From: Capillidium heterosporum
Taxonomy: Eukaryota; Entomophthoromycota; Entomophthoromycetes; Entomophthorales; Capillidiaceae
Direction: 5' to 3'
Assembly (NCBI GenBank): GCA_016630905.1
Contig: WBMQ01000013.1
Span: forward strand, 1,302,001 to 1,366,000
Length of the DNA stretch: 64,000 nt
The notes beneath the pieces are model-generated. The model searched no databases and was not told the DNA's origin. It was given only the letters and a program-made list of their open reading frames with translations. How positions within the stretch are numbered: position 1 is the first letter of the stretch; each line of letters begins with the position of its first letter. Both the position numbers and the translations under genes were made by a program. Below, piece after piece: positions 24,069 to 38,092 of the stretch.

Positions 24069-24685
24069 TATAAGGAAATATTTCTAGATTAGCTATAGTT
24101 TTACCTATAAAACAAATTCAAGTCTAAAAATGCTTTTATAATAGAAATCAAGTAATTAACCCTACAATTATTATATCTTATTCCTTATACTTTTTAATAA
24201 TTATGATTATCTTCTAGAAAACCTAAATGAGTATTTAAAATATTGACTACTAAAAACAAGTTACCTATATAATGGCCTATAGTAAACTTAGTAGTAGATT
24301 AAGTAATTATTAAATAAACATATTGAACATTTGATATTTTTCTTTACTATTAGTATAGTATAGACTCTCTGCATAGTATAATTAAAAACTGATAATTTAC
24401 ATCTTTTCAAAACTAAGAGCTATATTAACCTAATCTGAATCAACAATCTGAACTAAACCAAATCTGAAAACTTAAGCTAAATAATAGATTTAACTACATT
24501 TCTTAACCCTATAGCTATAGTTAAAGTAGTTCTATTTGCTTACTACCTTTGGATCCAACTCTAAGCACAATTATCCTTTTTATATAATCTTTGTGTCAAC
24601 TTCCTTAGCCTTTATAAAGTACTAGCTACTATTACTGCCTAGTTAACTTCTACTAGTAAGTGTTTTTAGTAGATATTTCCTAATA
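24069..24685 (-). mobile_element. solo LTR-A2
   Basis: 617 bp, TATAAGGAAA to TTTCCTAATA on the plus strand, with a perfect TSD CTTAA (24064-24068, 24686-24690). Nearly the same length as the other A2 copy at 47945. Confidence 0.88.
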
Positions 24686-24942
24686 CTTAAATAGGATTAA
24701 ATCAAATTTAACTAAAAAAAATTATTAAAAAATTAAAATAAAAAATTAGTTTATACTTAAATAGTTATAATTAGAAATTAGTAAGTAGAAAGCTAATAGT
24801 AAAAGTAGTATATAAACTAAAAAAATGTTTAGATTTATAATTTACTAATAAAGATTATAAAAACTAGTATTATTATATTTTTAATAAAAAGAAAATATAT
24901 ACTTTAGTTAAATTAATTTATAAAATAATTATTATTAATAAA
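24686..24942. repeat. unassigned AT-rich sequence
   Basis: Strongly mutated sequence between two LTRs; nothing recognised. Confidence 0.4.
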
Positions 24943-25506
24943 TATTGGCTAGTTACTTTTATTAAAGTGTTTAACTACTAGCTAAAACTTTTAATTAAGT
25001 AGGTTTAGCTAAATTTAGTAAGTTTTTTGGTATAGAACATGATTTATATATTATATTATAGGTTAGTTAATAAAAATATATATAAATCATAATATTTATA
25101 AAACTACTAGTTAATAATATATATATATTATTAAACTAATTTTACAAAAATCTTCCTTTTCTTTCTATTTTAAAAATTTAATATATATATTATAACTTAA
25201 AAGATAGTTTTAATTTAGTAATCTATAAATTTTTTTAATAAGAATAAATATATATTTTAGTTATAATAGTTTACTATTAAAGTTAAAATCTAATGATTTA
25301 TACTTAAAGGATAATTAATTCTAAATAGAATTAGGATAGACTAAAGCTAATTAATAAATAAAGTATATAATAGCTTAAAGTAAATTATTAGTAAAAGATA
25401 AAATACTTAATCTAAAGCATTTTGTTAAAGTGTAGTATAATTATAAATTATCTATAAAAATAACCTAATGTTTAGTACACAATTTAGCTAAAAAGCTAAG
25501 TTGACA
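24943..25506 (-). mobile_element. solo LTR-B3, degenerate
   Basis: 564 bp, TATTGGCTAG to AAGTTGACA on the plus strand. It shares its middle with the copies at 38093 and 54604. No TSD seen. Confidence 0.7.
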
Positions 25507-26324
25507 TATATTATATTGCAGGTTAACTAACATAAATATAGCTGAATTTCTTGTAACTAATAAAAATACTCAAAACCCTTAATTCCTGCAAAACTATTGG
25601 TTAAGAATATTTAAACATTTAATTAAACTAAGCTAACTTAATTTTTAAATCTTAAAAACTTAAATATAAAATACTAAAATCCTGAATTCAAAAGAAATTT
25701 TGTTATATTTTTTAAATAAGCTTTAATATATATATTAAAGCTTTAAAGAAAATTATAATTTAATTACTTATAGGAATAATCTTTATACTAAAAGGGTTTA
25801 AATAAGTAAAAGATAAAAACATATAGTCTATAGTATTTTATTATATAGTAGTATTATTATAAGTTATAGAAAAGAAAATTAAATAAGCAATTAATAAAAA
25901 ATTAAAATAATAGAAAATAAATAAATAGTAATTTAAAAAATAGTTAAAAGATAATAATATACTTTAAAATATATCTTTAGGTAGTAATATAAAAATATTT
26001 AATCTTTAATAAATAATTTAGCTAAAAAATATATTAAAATTTATATAATTAACTAATTTTAATATTATTATATTTACTATTATAAAATATAAATTAAGCT
26101 AAATAATATCTATTTTATAGTTTTAAAAAAATCTTTAATATTAAGTTAAATTTTTAATAGTATATACTTAAATAATAATAAATTTATAAATAAATATATA
26201 GTAACTCTATAAGATACTATTAGATATACCTAATAATATTAGTATAATACAGATATTTAAAATAATAGGTTAAGAAATTTAAAGAAATATCTATTACTAT
26301 ATTAGTAATACTAATTATTTAAAA
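25507..26324. repeat. LTR-B2 fragment and other degenerate repeats
   Basis: 25507 to about 25860 follows the B2 copy at 35743 from its inner part onward (5' end missing). The remainder holds B-like and C-like traces (a C start near 26195) too mutated for boundaries. Confidence 0.45.
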
Positions 26325-27320
26325 AAGTAGCTAGTATTTTATAAAGGTTAAAGTAATTATATATAAAGCTATATTAAAATTAAGCTTATACTTGCTATAA
26401 TAAAGCTTTAAGCTTTTTAGAAAACTAGCTTAATAATTATTTTAGTTAGATAAACTTTAGTTTAAAGCTAATTTAATTTAATAGCTAGTTTTAGAAAAGT
26501 AAGTTTATAGTATAGCTATAAAACTTTTAAGTTAGTTATAATTTAAATTAACTAATTTTTATACTAAGTACTAATTATATTAAATTTTAGTAGTACTTTA
26601 TAAATAAATTAGTATAGTTAATCTTTAAGAAATATATATCTTATTTTCTTAATAAGATTACTATTATCATCTTTATTCTTCTATAAACTATTACTTATAT
26701 TAGTCTTTTAACTTATATAATTTTAAAAATTATTTTTAATAAAAACTTTAATTTCTTTAGATTATAATTATTATATACTTTTTAGTATTACCTTTTTATA
26801 GCTATTAAAGTAGCTATAATTAAAATAAAATATTATTAGCTTAAATTAACTTAGAAATTAGAATTTTAATAAGTAGTACTATATTTTTAGCTTTATTATA
26901 GCTATAGTTTTAAGTTTATTTAGTTTTATTAAAATATTTATTATACTAGCTTATTTTAAATTTAGCCTAAATTTCTTAATAAATCTATTTATACTTAAAG
27001 GTTTATTTAAAGATAATAAATAGGTAGATAAACCTTAGCTATAACTATAAAACTAAGGAATATAATAAATTTATATATTTAATTAGGTTTTAAAGTTTAG
27101 TTTAAGTTAATATAGCTTTTTAGCTTAGAGGAATACTAATTCTTAGTTTTAAATATACTATTAATAGTAAGTCAATACTATACTAGTAGTAGAAAAAAGT
27201 ATTAAATAATTTAATATATTTAATTAATAGCTACTTAAACTACTACTAAGTTTATTATAGGCCTTAAATATATAGTTGCTATTTTAGATACTAAAAGTTA
27301 GATTAATACTTATTATTAGT
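26325..27320 (+). mobile_element. degenerate LTR-A2 containing a Gypsy gag fragment
   Basis: LTR-A2 sequence is read at about 26325-26395 and again at about 27000-27320. The piece between matches, base by base with many transitions, the gag-region sequence at about 43660-44400, so part of a Ty3/Gypsy element lies inside the LTR. Boundaries are approximate. Confidence 0.5.
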
Positions 27321-27651
27321 ACTAATATCCATTTTAGTTTATATAAGTATAAATGGCTTTAGATAATACAAATATTAATAAGTAATAGTTAATAATAAAT
27401 TAAAAACTTAAGTTTTAGCTAATAAGAGAAGTTGTAGCAAATTTAGAAAAATTCTATTATATATTTTAAGCAAACTTTAAAAAAAGCTTTATTAACTATT
27501 AGTTTAAATATACTCAAACTTTTAATAAATAGAAAATAGTAAATATTGTATTAAAATTAACCTATATAATTGTTTAAAATAGTAAATATAATACAGGTAT
27601 AATTAATAACTAATTAGTATATTTTACTTAATAAATTTAAAATATAATTGT
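27321..27651. repeat. degenerate, probably retroelement-derived sequence
   Basis: TA-rich sequence without boundaries; it could be further Gypsy internal DNA. No intact reading frame. Confidence 0.35.
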
Positions 27652-29045
27652 TGTAAGGAAATTCTTTTAATTAGCTGTAGCTATAAGGTTTAAGAAAGTA
27701 CTATTAGGTCTAATTAATGATGGTATTATAGTAGAAATATATAATATAAAAATTTAGAATAGTAAAACTAATGCTGACTATAGTATTAGTAATATGAATT
27801 ACTTAAAGGAAAGTTTAAAAGAAAGCAAAGAAAGTTTGAGCAGAGTAAGCTAAAAAAGTATAAAAGTCAAACTACATATTTACACAATCTAATAACTAAA
27901 AGGCTAACTAGAAATAATACTTTATCTATAGACAAAACAGATTAGACTATTAGAAATAGCTATAGTAAAGAAAACATATTAGGCTATTATAATAGCTATA
28001 GTTAATAATTGAAATCAAAAAGTAGGTAATAGCTATTTATAAAATAGTAAGATAGAATGTTGTTAAGATACTAGCCTTCAATAGCATTCCAAAAGCTTAA
28101 ATACTCTTTTGGTATCTTAATGCTATTAGTTAATTATTAGCATTCTGATATCTAAATGCTATTTAATAAGGATTAAAATCCTTATAGCTAAATTAAGGAT
28201 ATAAAAACAATAGTCAAAAATATCTAAATTAAACTGATTTTTAATCAAAACTAGATATAAATGATAAGTGGGAATATTAAGGATTAGTAAGAGAAAATTA
28301 GTATAGTATACAAAAAGAATTGGTTAATGACTTCATATTAGGAATTGTAACAATCAGGGTTGTTATAGTAACTTTACTTAATAACTAGAATTCAGTTTTA
28401 CATTTTAGATGTATAGATTACTAGTTTGGCATTGATTCTAGCAATGCTAAAAGTTCTTTTTTCTTTAGTATAAATTAAGCGTTTTATTTAGCATTGACTA
28501 TCTCTAAATCAACTTTAGCATTTTTTGGATTAGTGACAAATACCTAGAAAATAAAAAAAAATAGTATTACTAATAGATTAGGAAAAACAGTAATTACCAG
28601 TATTCAAAGTACCAGCTACTAAAGATAAGTTTCCTATATAAGGCCTATAATAAACTTAGTAGTAGTTTAAGTAGCTATTAAATAAATATATTGAATCATT
28701 TGATATTTCTTCTGCTATTAGCATAGTATAGACTTCTTGTATAGTATAATATAAAACTAATAATTAGTATTCCTTTATAGTAAAGAATTATTTTAAACTA
28801 AACTGAATCAAACTGAATTAAATCCTAAAACCCTTTTAAACTAATAAACCTAACTGTGCTTCTTAGCCTAATGGCTACTCTTAGAATATTTCTATCCATC
28901 CACTATCTTTGGATTAGGCTACAAGTATAAACTTCCTCTTTATATAGCTTTATAATCAATATTCTTAGCCTTTATAGAGTTCTGGCTACTATTACCTCCT
29001 AGCTAACCCTAGCTAGTAAGTATTTTTTATAAATGTTTCCTAACA
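27652..29045 (-). mobile_element. LTR-A split by an LTR-C
   Basis: On the plus strand it begins TGTAAGGAAA and ends TTTCCTAACA. After 30 bp it is interrupted by LTR-C (27682-28367) and then resumes in register. Outer flanks ATTGT/ATAGT could be a decayed TSD. Confidence 0.75.
27682..28367 (-). mobile_element. solo LTR-C nested in LTR-A
   Basis: 686 bp, TATAAGGTTT to GGTTGTTATA on the plus strand. TSD is GTAGC/GTAAC with one G-to-A difference. Mutated copy of the LTRs at 56953 and 59041. Confidence 0.8.
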
Positions 29046-32000
29046 ATAGTAAAAGTACTAATATTAAAATTTTAATAAAGCTTCAATTAGAATTAAATAA
29101 GTAAACTTTATAATTCTTTAATTTATTCAAAGTAATCATTTAGTAATAGACAAATAATAAGTATTTATAAGTTATTTAGTATTTTTTAATTTAAGTAAAT
29201 TATTAGTACAAATAATAGTTTATAATCTATGCTAATTTTAGTAAAGTATTTATATACAATTGTTATTAATATAATGTTTTAAAATATGTAAGTATAATAG
29301 TTAAAAGTTACTTTGTTTTTATAGTATACTAAAATATTTTCTATTTTAAATTATATATTATAAAAAAGGAAAAATAGGTATTTTTAGTATAAAATCTAAT
29401 ATATTTGAACTTCTTAATTTATAAATCTAAGAAAGATAATTAATTCTTCTAAATATATTTTGTTGCTATTTGTATATTGGAAACTGTCTATGTTTACTTA
29501 GTTTGCCAACTATAATATAGTATCACTTTAGTTTTAATAAATATTAGATTAGAAAGTTACTTTTATATGGTTTGCTAAAGTAATCTAAATGGAATGTAAT
29601 CTACTAAACTCTAGTTTTGATTATAATATCCTTTATTATATATTAGATAAAGCCTTTAAGAAATATTTGATTGGTTTTTAGTTTACATAAATTCTAAATT
29701 CTGGTTTTAAATAATAAAGCTTTAAATCTATAATTTTAGTTTATATAATTAATTTTAAAGGCTTTAATTCAAAGTATTAAGTAAAAATCATGATTTATTT
29801 GCTAAAATAAACTAAACTTCAGATAAAAAGGTTATGCTATTTTTAAATCTTAACAATAGTAATCTATACCTTACATTTAAACTTAAATTGTTAGTGCCAG
29901 ATATTAGTATTCCTACAAATAATGTTTGGATTCATTCAACAAAAATGAATTATAATGTAATGTATGTCCTCTTCTTTTGCTTTAAATCAAAATACTACCA
30001 GTGTAATCCTTAAGTTTACAATGACAGCTATGTATATCATATAATATTAAACCAAAGTACTATATTTAATTTTCGATAATATTCTAATAATATTGATTAT
30101 ATCAGAAGATTGCTTTATAGTAAGTAGTATAAAATATATAATATCTTAAACAAAAAAGTAAATTTTCAAGATTATACTATATAGTGCTTTATAAATAAAT
30201 GGTAGAGATTTTAAATAAAGAATCAAATGTGCAGTAGTATTTATTATAGTTTTAAAGTATTTGCATATTTTTTACTGTATTCTTAATTCTAAACACAATA
30301 GCTAATTTAGATAATATTTTCAGCTTTAAATACTAAAAATATATTCTATAATTTCTTGTAATAAAACAAAAGCAAAATCCAAGAAATTGATCTAAGTTTA
30401 TAAGGCTGTAAATAATTATTCTAAGCTACGTTTGTAAAGTCTGAATTTATTAACATTTAAACAGAAAACACAGATCTATATTACAAATAAGCTGTATTTT
30501 CCAACCTGAGCTTTGGCATAAGTTAATTACGATTTTTGATACTTTAGAAATGAAGCACACTTGCTTTTCTGATATCCTTAAAGAAATCATATTTTAGATG
30601 AATATCCGAGGTAGATCTATAATACATCATAATTACCATAAACTAATTCGTAAAGAAATTCAAAATTACAGTTTGTTAAACCCACTTAAACAGATAATCC
30701 AAGCTAATACTAGAATATACAAATTAATTGAAAATTCTATGAAAATTGAATCGAGGTAAACATCATTTCTGAAATTAGAAGCTGTTTCAGTTTAACTGAA
30801 TTTGTAATTTGACAAAGCAGCTTCAAAATCCTTTATTTTATATTGCAATAATAATAAAGAAATTATGTATTTCATTGTCAATATCAATAATAAAGCTGCC
30901 AAAAATGATATCTTTTCAGTTTTGTGCCAGATCGATTAGTTTTTAAATGTATGAATGATTGACATAGGCATAGGCTTAATTTCGATTTTCAAACTAAAAT
31001 AAGCCGCTTTATTATTTTACATTATTATTCTTATTGAAATGCCATAGAATCTTTGCCTAGAATAATTCCTCAAAACACATTTATTACAATATATTTGGAA
31101 GGAAGGTTTTAATCAGGGAAGTAATATCAGCAAAGCAGATAATAAAATATTGAAATGCTATTTAAAACTTTGTTATTTGAAAGTTTATTGTGAACTCTAA
31201 TTAAACATATTATACATGAAAAGAAATTCACAACTTTTACTATTTTGATTAAAGCTCTTATTCAATATTTTGTAATGTATGAAAGTATCTCCTGTTTATG
31301 CTACTGCTTAATATTATTGAATTTAAATAGTTAGCATAATAACTATTAACTATTGAACTCAACCGTTTATAACAATATCTATAATCAATTACTAATGCTA
31401 GAGCCGATCATTAAGTATTTTATTCCATGGATTCATTATGAGATTAGAAATAAACCGAAGCAGATTTATACACAGTAGAAAAGCTAAATTTAATTCGATG
31501 AGTTTAGCTAAAGTATAACAAAATATCACTTAAACAAAGCACGATTAATGAATTTACCCATAAGCTTCTATGTATATTTCAATTTATTTTAGTAAGTTCG
31601 TACCTTCAAACATTGCATAAAAGTCAATGGAAAGTATGCTTTAATCGTTAGTTTCGAATAAATACATACCACCAAACAGTACATAATATATAGTAATGAC
31701 CCTTCAGGGCCAACACAGAGTATATTCAACTCATACATACTCATTTAATAAAGTAAATGTTTATTCTCAGATATGATTTTTGTAGAATTTATTTAAAAGA
31801 GTATTCCTCAAAACTAACAGTTTTGACATTATAAACTATTCAAGCTGAAAATGCTAAGGCAATTACAGTTTAGAACTGATTATTTTCATAATAAGCTGGG
31901 TTACAAAATCTCAAACAATTAACCACTTTCAGTATTTATTTCGAATAGCCTTGATTAAAACTAATATAAATTATTTCAAGCAAATTATATTTTTTTTCAA

Positions 32001-35000
32001 AAATTGCAATTTGCGTTGAAATTTCTATAGTACTGCTGATCAAAGGCTATATCGAAAAATCCGAGTATTGAAAGACTTTCAAACTGTCTTACCAGGTAAG
32101 TTTATTACAAAATATACAATTTAATTGATTAGCGGAGTTGTGTAAAGGAATCTTGCGAAGCTTAGTAGATAAAACTAATCAATCTATGACTTCAGTATCA
32201 AATAAGATTAAAATGTATTAAATCACGTTAAATTAAAATGATCAAATATGGCTTTTAAATTCTATAATATTTCAGGATATTTCGATTTAATACTATTTAA
32301 ATTGAGGAATTGTGTTTAGTTTCAAACTCCCTCTAAAGTTGATATCACATATTCTGATACAATATTATATAATTAGACTAGAAATACCTTGGAACTTTGT
32401 TTATTAACAAACTTTGAGGAAATAATTAAAATTATGCTGCATGCCAGAGTAATTTTATTCAAGCTGATTTATGCTTTTTAGTTGGCATTTTGTACTATAG
32501 ATAGGATATTTCGGATACCTATTTGGAATTTAAAACCAAAATATTACATTTAAAAATTATTTACAATGCTTAGGAGTATGATTTTTTGAAAATTTTAACT
32601 CACACAGCAATATTCCTTTAAACTAATACTTTCGCACTAGCTTTGATCCGGATATAAGTAATTTGAAACTACAATTCAAATAGCTAATATTTTGGTATTT
32701 GAATTTTTGAGAATATTAAAGTTAAAAGAAAACTGCATTTCCAAAATTCAGCAAACTATAATTGAAAATGCTTATTTGTTTTTAAATATTTATTTAATAG
32801 CTTCTTAAATCCCCTATTACAATTTCAAATAATTATTTGTTATAGGAAAATTCCAAATATTATTTAATTGACATTATATTTTATTCGAGAACCTCATATG
32901 CAGATTTTGCATTATTAACTTTTATTTACAAAAGTGGAAACCCAGTTCCAATTTAGTCTGTATCCTATTCTAAAATCTCTTTTCAATACATTATACTACA
33001 TGGATTAAAACTATATTTTAAATTTAAGTGTATTCTTAAGCCATTGCCGTAAAGAGTTTTTTCATGCTATAACTAGATTCAGCTATACATGTACCATAAT
33101 TCAAATCTGTTTAAATAGCATTGATTTTTAATACAATACTGGCTTAGTAAATTCGTAAATTTTGCTAAATCTTTAAAGCTACTTCTAACTGATTTTTAAG
33201 CTTTGCTTTAATTAGCAATCAAATTTAATTGAGTTCGGGACAAGTATTTTTTAATTCGCTTGTACTTTTAAAATTAGGTTATTGCATCTAATAAATTACT
33301 TTATGACTAATAGATAGTGTTCAATAAACTTTTAGATTGGATTCAATAGTATAGCTTTGAAATACTGGCATATATTGAAATAATCTAATTATATTAGTTT
33401 TCAATTTACATTTTTACCCTTTAGTATACAATATTTATTGATGCTTTTTTGCTTAATTTGTTTGCTTCAAATTATTACAATAATTTACTGAAATTTTGTT
33501 AATATTATGATTTATGCTATTGAAGCCTATCAGGCCAAGATGAAAATTTTGCTTGAAGATAAATTATCTAACCGGAGCTTAAATGCTTGAAAGTTTCAAA
33601 ACTAGCTTGTTAGTTCTTAGATCTACAGTTTTAAAGTATAAATGTTAAAAAGTTGGCTAATTAAGAAAAATGGCTATTGTTAGAAATGTTTTAGTTATAT
33701 AATTTTTGATAATAAATTCTACTGTTGCATTGTTTGCTTTTTAAACTCTATTCAATCTATTTTATTGGTACCTATTTGAATGAATAAAAGTATGTTATAG
33801 TCTTTCAGTATTCTATTTAGTAAATATTTAATTTCATGGAATATTCTGACATTTATTAACATTTTACCCCAGCATACACTATCTTTTACTTTTTGTATTA
33901 TATAATTTAAAATAGCTCATTTTTACTCTATTTAATTAGAAATGTTACTAATTTAGCACAATTTACTTCAATGATATTATTTTAAACTAAATAAACAATA
34001 TATCCTGTTTAGCATTATTTACAAAAGAATGGTTTTATAATGACACCTCTTGGTTAAAATATCAGCAAATCTAACTGAAGCTTTATTAAGATGGTATATA
34101 AATCACAAATATAACAAAAAAGTAGATTTTATTATATACTTTTAAATGTTTTGAAACACTATATTTTCAAACTTTCTAAGTATCTATTACTCTAGCTAAT
34201 ACTTATAGTCCATGTTCTATTAAGTATAGCTTTTTATTTCAATTAATGATATATATATTCTGGTATTGCTATTATTTTATTCAAGATTACTTCTAATTCA
34301 TTATATTCTAAACACCAGTATATCTACTCTAGGCGATGCTATAAGATCCATCAAACTTATTAAGTTTATCTTAGTAGTATCTTCCATTTCACCTTTTTAT
34401 TGAAACAGATCATTTGCTTTAATTATTTGCAAAGTTTAATCTATAGTGCAAACTTTTAAAATGATAATTTAAAGCTTATATGAATTCCTATATTCTTATT
34501 TTATTTATATTTAGGTATACTAATTGATAATAGGTTTACTATCAATTAGCATTAGCTTTGAACTTTTAAACAATTATTTAAGGTAATCTTTATTGTTATA
34601 TTTTTTTAGATTATTTATATTTATTAAAGTATAATTGTTTTTAAATATACTTTGTATAAATAGTACTTATTTACTGAATATGTTAAAGTACTTTTTATAT
34701 ACTATAAAAATTACATATTCAATATTATTTTAGTTTTCTAATTTTATTACATCATTTTATTTTCAACTTTATGTTTAACTTTTGAATATGTTGTATCTAG
34801 TAATTTTAATATATTATATTTTTCTATTATTAATATAGCAATCTTATATTATTTAATTTTTAGCTTATATTTTTACATTTATTATACTAAATGTTTTTAA
34901 TATAATTGTAAAGAATGTCTAATTTCTAATTGAACTTAATATCTTAGTTAACTATAGTATTAATACAATTAATTTAATAAAATATTAAGGAATTTTTATT

Positions 35001-35742
35001 ATCTAATTTTGATTTGATATATATTTAGCATTAATAAAATACAAGTATACTTTAAACTAAAAATTAGTTCTTTATATTCAAAAGTGTATTTTAAGCTATT
35101 TTGTAAAGTTTTTTTGAAAAGATTTGCATTATACTAATTAAATATATATACTATATAGTATTGTGTATTTATTATATTTATTTATCAACAGCTAATACAT
35201 CTAATCTAGCTTAGTATGAAAGAATTTAATAATTTTAAAAGTAAAGCTTTTTCTTTTGTTAAAATGACTTATAATTTTTTACTTTTTAGTATATTTTGTA
35301 AAATCTTAAACTTACTTTACCTTATATAAAGCTATACTAAATATTAAATTTAGTATGGTTGGTTATATTATTATACATATGCTTAGCTTTTAGCTAAATT
35401 TTATAGTGAACTTTATATAATTTTAAGAAAATTTTATTTATATTTAGCGTTTTTCATTAATATAGGTTTGAATCCTAATTTATAAATCATACTAATATTT
35501 TTTTAGATATACAAAATATATATGTTTAATAAAGAAATTATAATTCAATGTTAATTAAAACATTATTTTAATGCTCTTTATAAAACTTTATATATAAGTT
35601 ATATATAATTAAGTATATGTTTATAAATATTTTCTATTCTAAAATGAAAATAAATAATGTATATAGTTTTAGCTAGCTAAATACTATTTTCAAACTTGTA
35701 GTATTATTAAAAGATAGCTATTAATATGTAAGAAATACTATA
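29046..35742. other. 6.7-kb AT-rich gene-free island without recognised transposon
   Basis: No open frame above 60 codons, no LTR-A/B/C similarity noticed, no tRNA or rRNA signal. Unlike the flanks, about 29.9-33.8 kb keeps many CA/TG words and looks only AT-rich, not transition-saturated; from about 33.9 kb TA-richness rises again. It may be old single-copy intergenic DNA or a centromere-like core; its nature is unknown. Confidence 0.4.
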
Positions 35743-36393
35743 TGTTGGCTGGTCGCCCTTGCTAAGTGTCTGACCACTGGCTAAGACTTCCAATTGATTG
35801 AATTTGGCCAAACTTGGTGAGTCCTTTGGAATGGGACGTGATATGTGTATCGTGTTGTGGGCTGACTAATATAGACACAGTTGATTCCTCTACAACTAAT
35901 GAAAGTACTAAAAATTCTCAATCCCTGCAAAACCACTGGCTAAGAACCTTTAAATGTTTAATAAAACTAATCCAACTCAATACAATCTTAGAATCTTAAA
36001 GACTTTAAACCATGAAATACCAAAATCCTTTGTGTTTTCAAATCCTTAATCCTTAGAAAAACCTGTCTCTTCTTCCTATATGAAAGGTATGATATATATA
36101 TTATAGCTTTAGGGATAGTTATAACTTACCAATATATAAGTAGATATTTCTTTTACAAAGTAGATATATGTTCTAGTTATAGTAGTCTATCCTTAAAGTT
36201 TAGATCTAATGATTTGTATAGTTGATTAGTATAGTAGAACTAATTATTTAGTAATTAAAGTAAGTCTTTAGTGAGAAATAAAGTTTATAACCTAAAGTAC
36301 ATTGTTGGGACATAGTATAAAATGTAAGCTAACTATGAAAAATAATACAAATTGATGATTACTCTACAACTTAGCTGAAGAGCTAAGTTGATA
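35743..36393 (-). mobile_element. solo LTR-B2, best preserved copy
   Basis: 651 bp, TGTTGGCTGG to AAGTTGATA on the plus strand, with a perfect TSD CTATA (35738-35742, 36394-36398). The first ~150 bp keep CpG- and GC-rich words (TCGCCC, GGGACGTG), while the remainder is visibly more AT-converted. Confidence 0.9.
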
Positions 36394-36920
36394 CTATATT
36401 AATTTAATGTAAAAGTAAGATAAAATTATACTAATACATATTTATTAATAATATATGTTTTTGGAAAATATTAATTTTATTATTTATATAGGAATAAGTA
36501 TTTATATACTTTAGCACTTAGTTTTAATAATATTTAATAGTATAGTTATCAGTATCTTTAATAATAAAAAATAGTAAGCAAGCTATTAAAAAAAGTTATA
36601 GTAAGAAAAATTAATATAGAAATATAGTACTATTTAGTAAATCTAAAAAAATAGTAGAAATATAGCTGCATATTAATAGAAAGCTAAGTTATAACAAAAT
36701 TAATAAGTTTATAAAAGCTTATTCTAATATTTTAAATATATCTATTATTGAATATAATTACTATTATAATGATTTTACTTATATATTATAATATTTATTA
36801 AAAAAATTGATATTGGCTATAAGGCTTAAGGTACTATTAGATATAGCTAGAAATTATATTATATTAAGAGTAAATAATATAGTAAATTAAAAGTAAAACT
36901 GAGTTCTACTACATTATTAT
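36394..36920. repeat. degenerate repeats with an LTR-C start fragment
   Basis: About 36805-36915 follows the beginning of LTR-C (minus sense). The rest is TA-rich and unassigned. Confidence 0.4.
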
Positions 36921-37621
36921 TATAAGGAAAATTCCTTTAATTAGCTGTAGCTTTACTTAATAATTAGAATTTAGTTTTATATTCTGGATATATAAATTAC
37001 TAGTTTGGTATTAATCTAGCAATACTAAAAGTTCTTTTCTCTTTAGCATGAATTAAGCATTTTATTTAGCATTGACTGTCTCTAAATCAATCTTAGTATT
37101 TCTTAGATTAGTGACAAATGCCTAGAAAATAAGAGAAATAGTTTTACTAATAGATTAGAAAAAACATCAATTACTAGTATTCCAAGTACTAACTACTAAA
37201 AACAAGTCACTTATATAAGGCTTATAGTAAACTTAGTAGTAGGTTAAGTTATTATTAAATAAACATATTAAATCATTTGATATTTCTTCTGCTATTAGTA
37301 TAGTATAGACTTTTTATATAGTATAACATAAAACTAATAATCAGTATTCCTTTGTAGTAAAGAGTTGTACTAACCTAAACCAAATCAATTTGAACTAAAC
37401 TCTAAAACTCTTCTAAACTAATAAACCTAACTGTGCTTTTTAGTTTAATAGCTATTTTAGAGTATTTCTATTTGTTTACTATTTTTAAATTAGGCTATAA
37501 GTATGAACCTCTTTCTTATGTAGCCTTATAATTAATATTCTTAGCTTTTATAGAGTTTTAGCTACTATTGCCTTTTAGCTAATCCTAGCTGGTAAATATT
37601 TCTTATAAATGTTTTCTAACA
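36921..37621 (-). mobile_element. solo LTR-A
   Basis: 701 bp, TATAAGGAAA to TTTTCTAACA on the plus strand, full length against the copy at 55204 with many transitions. No perfect TSD. Confidence 0.8.
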
Positions 37622-38092
37622 AATATAAAATATTATTAAAATGCTTACTTTAGATAATAGCAAAAGAGGATTTAAATACTTTGTATTTTAGCAATAATTA
37701 TAGTAAAAAAATTAGGTTTTTATTTATAACTAACTACTTTATAGATTAATTAAGATTTTGCTAAAATAGTATATACTAATTTAAACTATTACTAAAGCTT
37801 TAGTATCCAATGTTTTACTATTAATAGTAAAGGTTTTAAGTAATTATTAAAACTAAAAAACAAAAGTGGAAAAAATATTTAATATAAGGCTAATTTAAAA
37901 CTAAAAATAATAATAAATTATATATTAAAAACTAAAAGTTGATAAAATAGTAATAAAAGTAAATAAAAAAATAAGTCTATAGCTTTATAATAAAGGATTT
38001 TAATTATTAAAGCTTACTATAATTAAAATAAACTTAAAAATACTTTTCTACTATTAATAAAGGCAATCTAAAACTTTTTTCTTTTTATATAT
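37622..38092. repeat. unassigned AT-rich sequence
   Basis: Highly mutated; no reading frame or repeat boundary recognised, except a polypyrimidine tail just before 38093 that resembles LTR-B1. Confidence 0.35.

Noticed and set aside
29046-35742. A mitochondrial insertion (NUMT) as source of the AT-rich island.
   Set aside because: No mitochondrial protein, rRNA or tRNA segment could be recognised on either strand.
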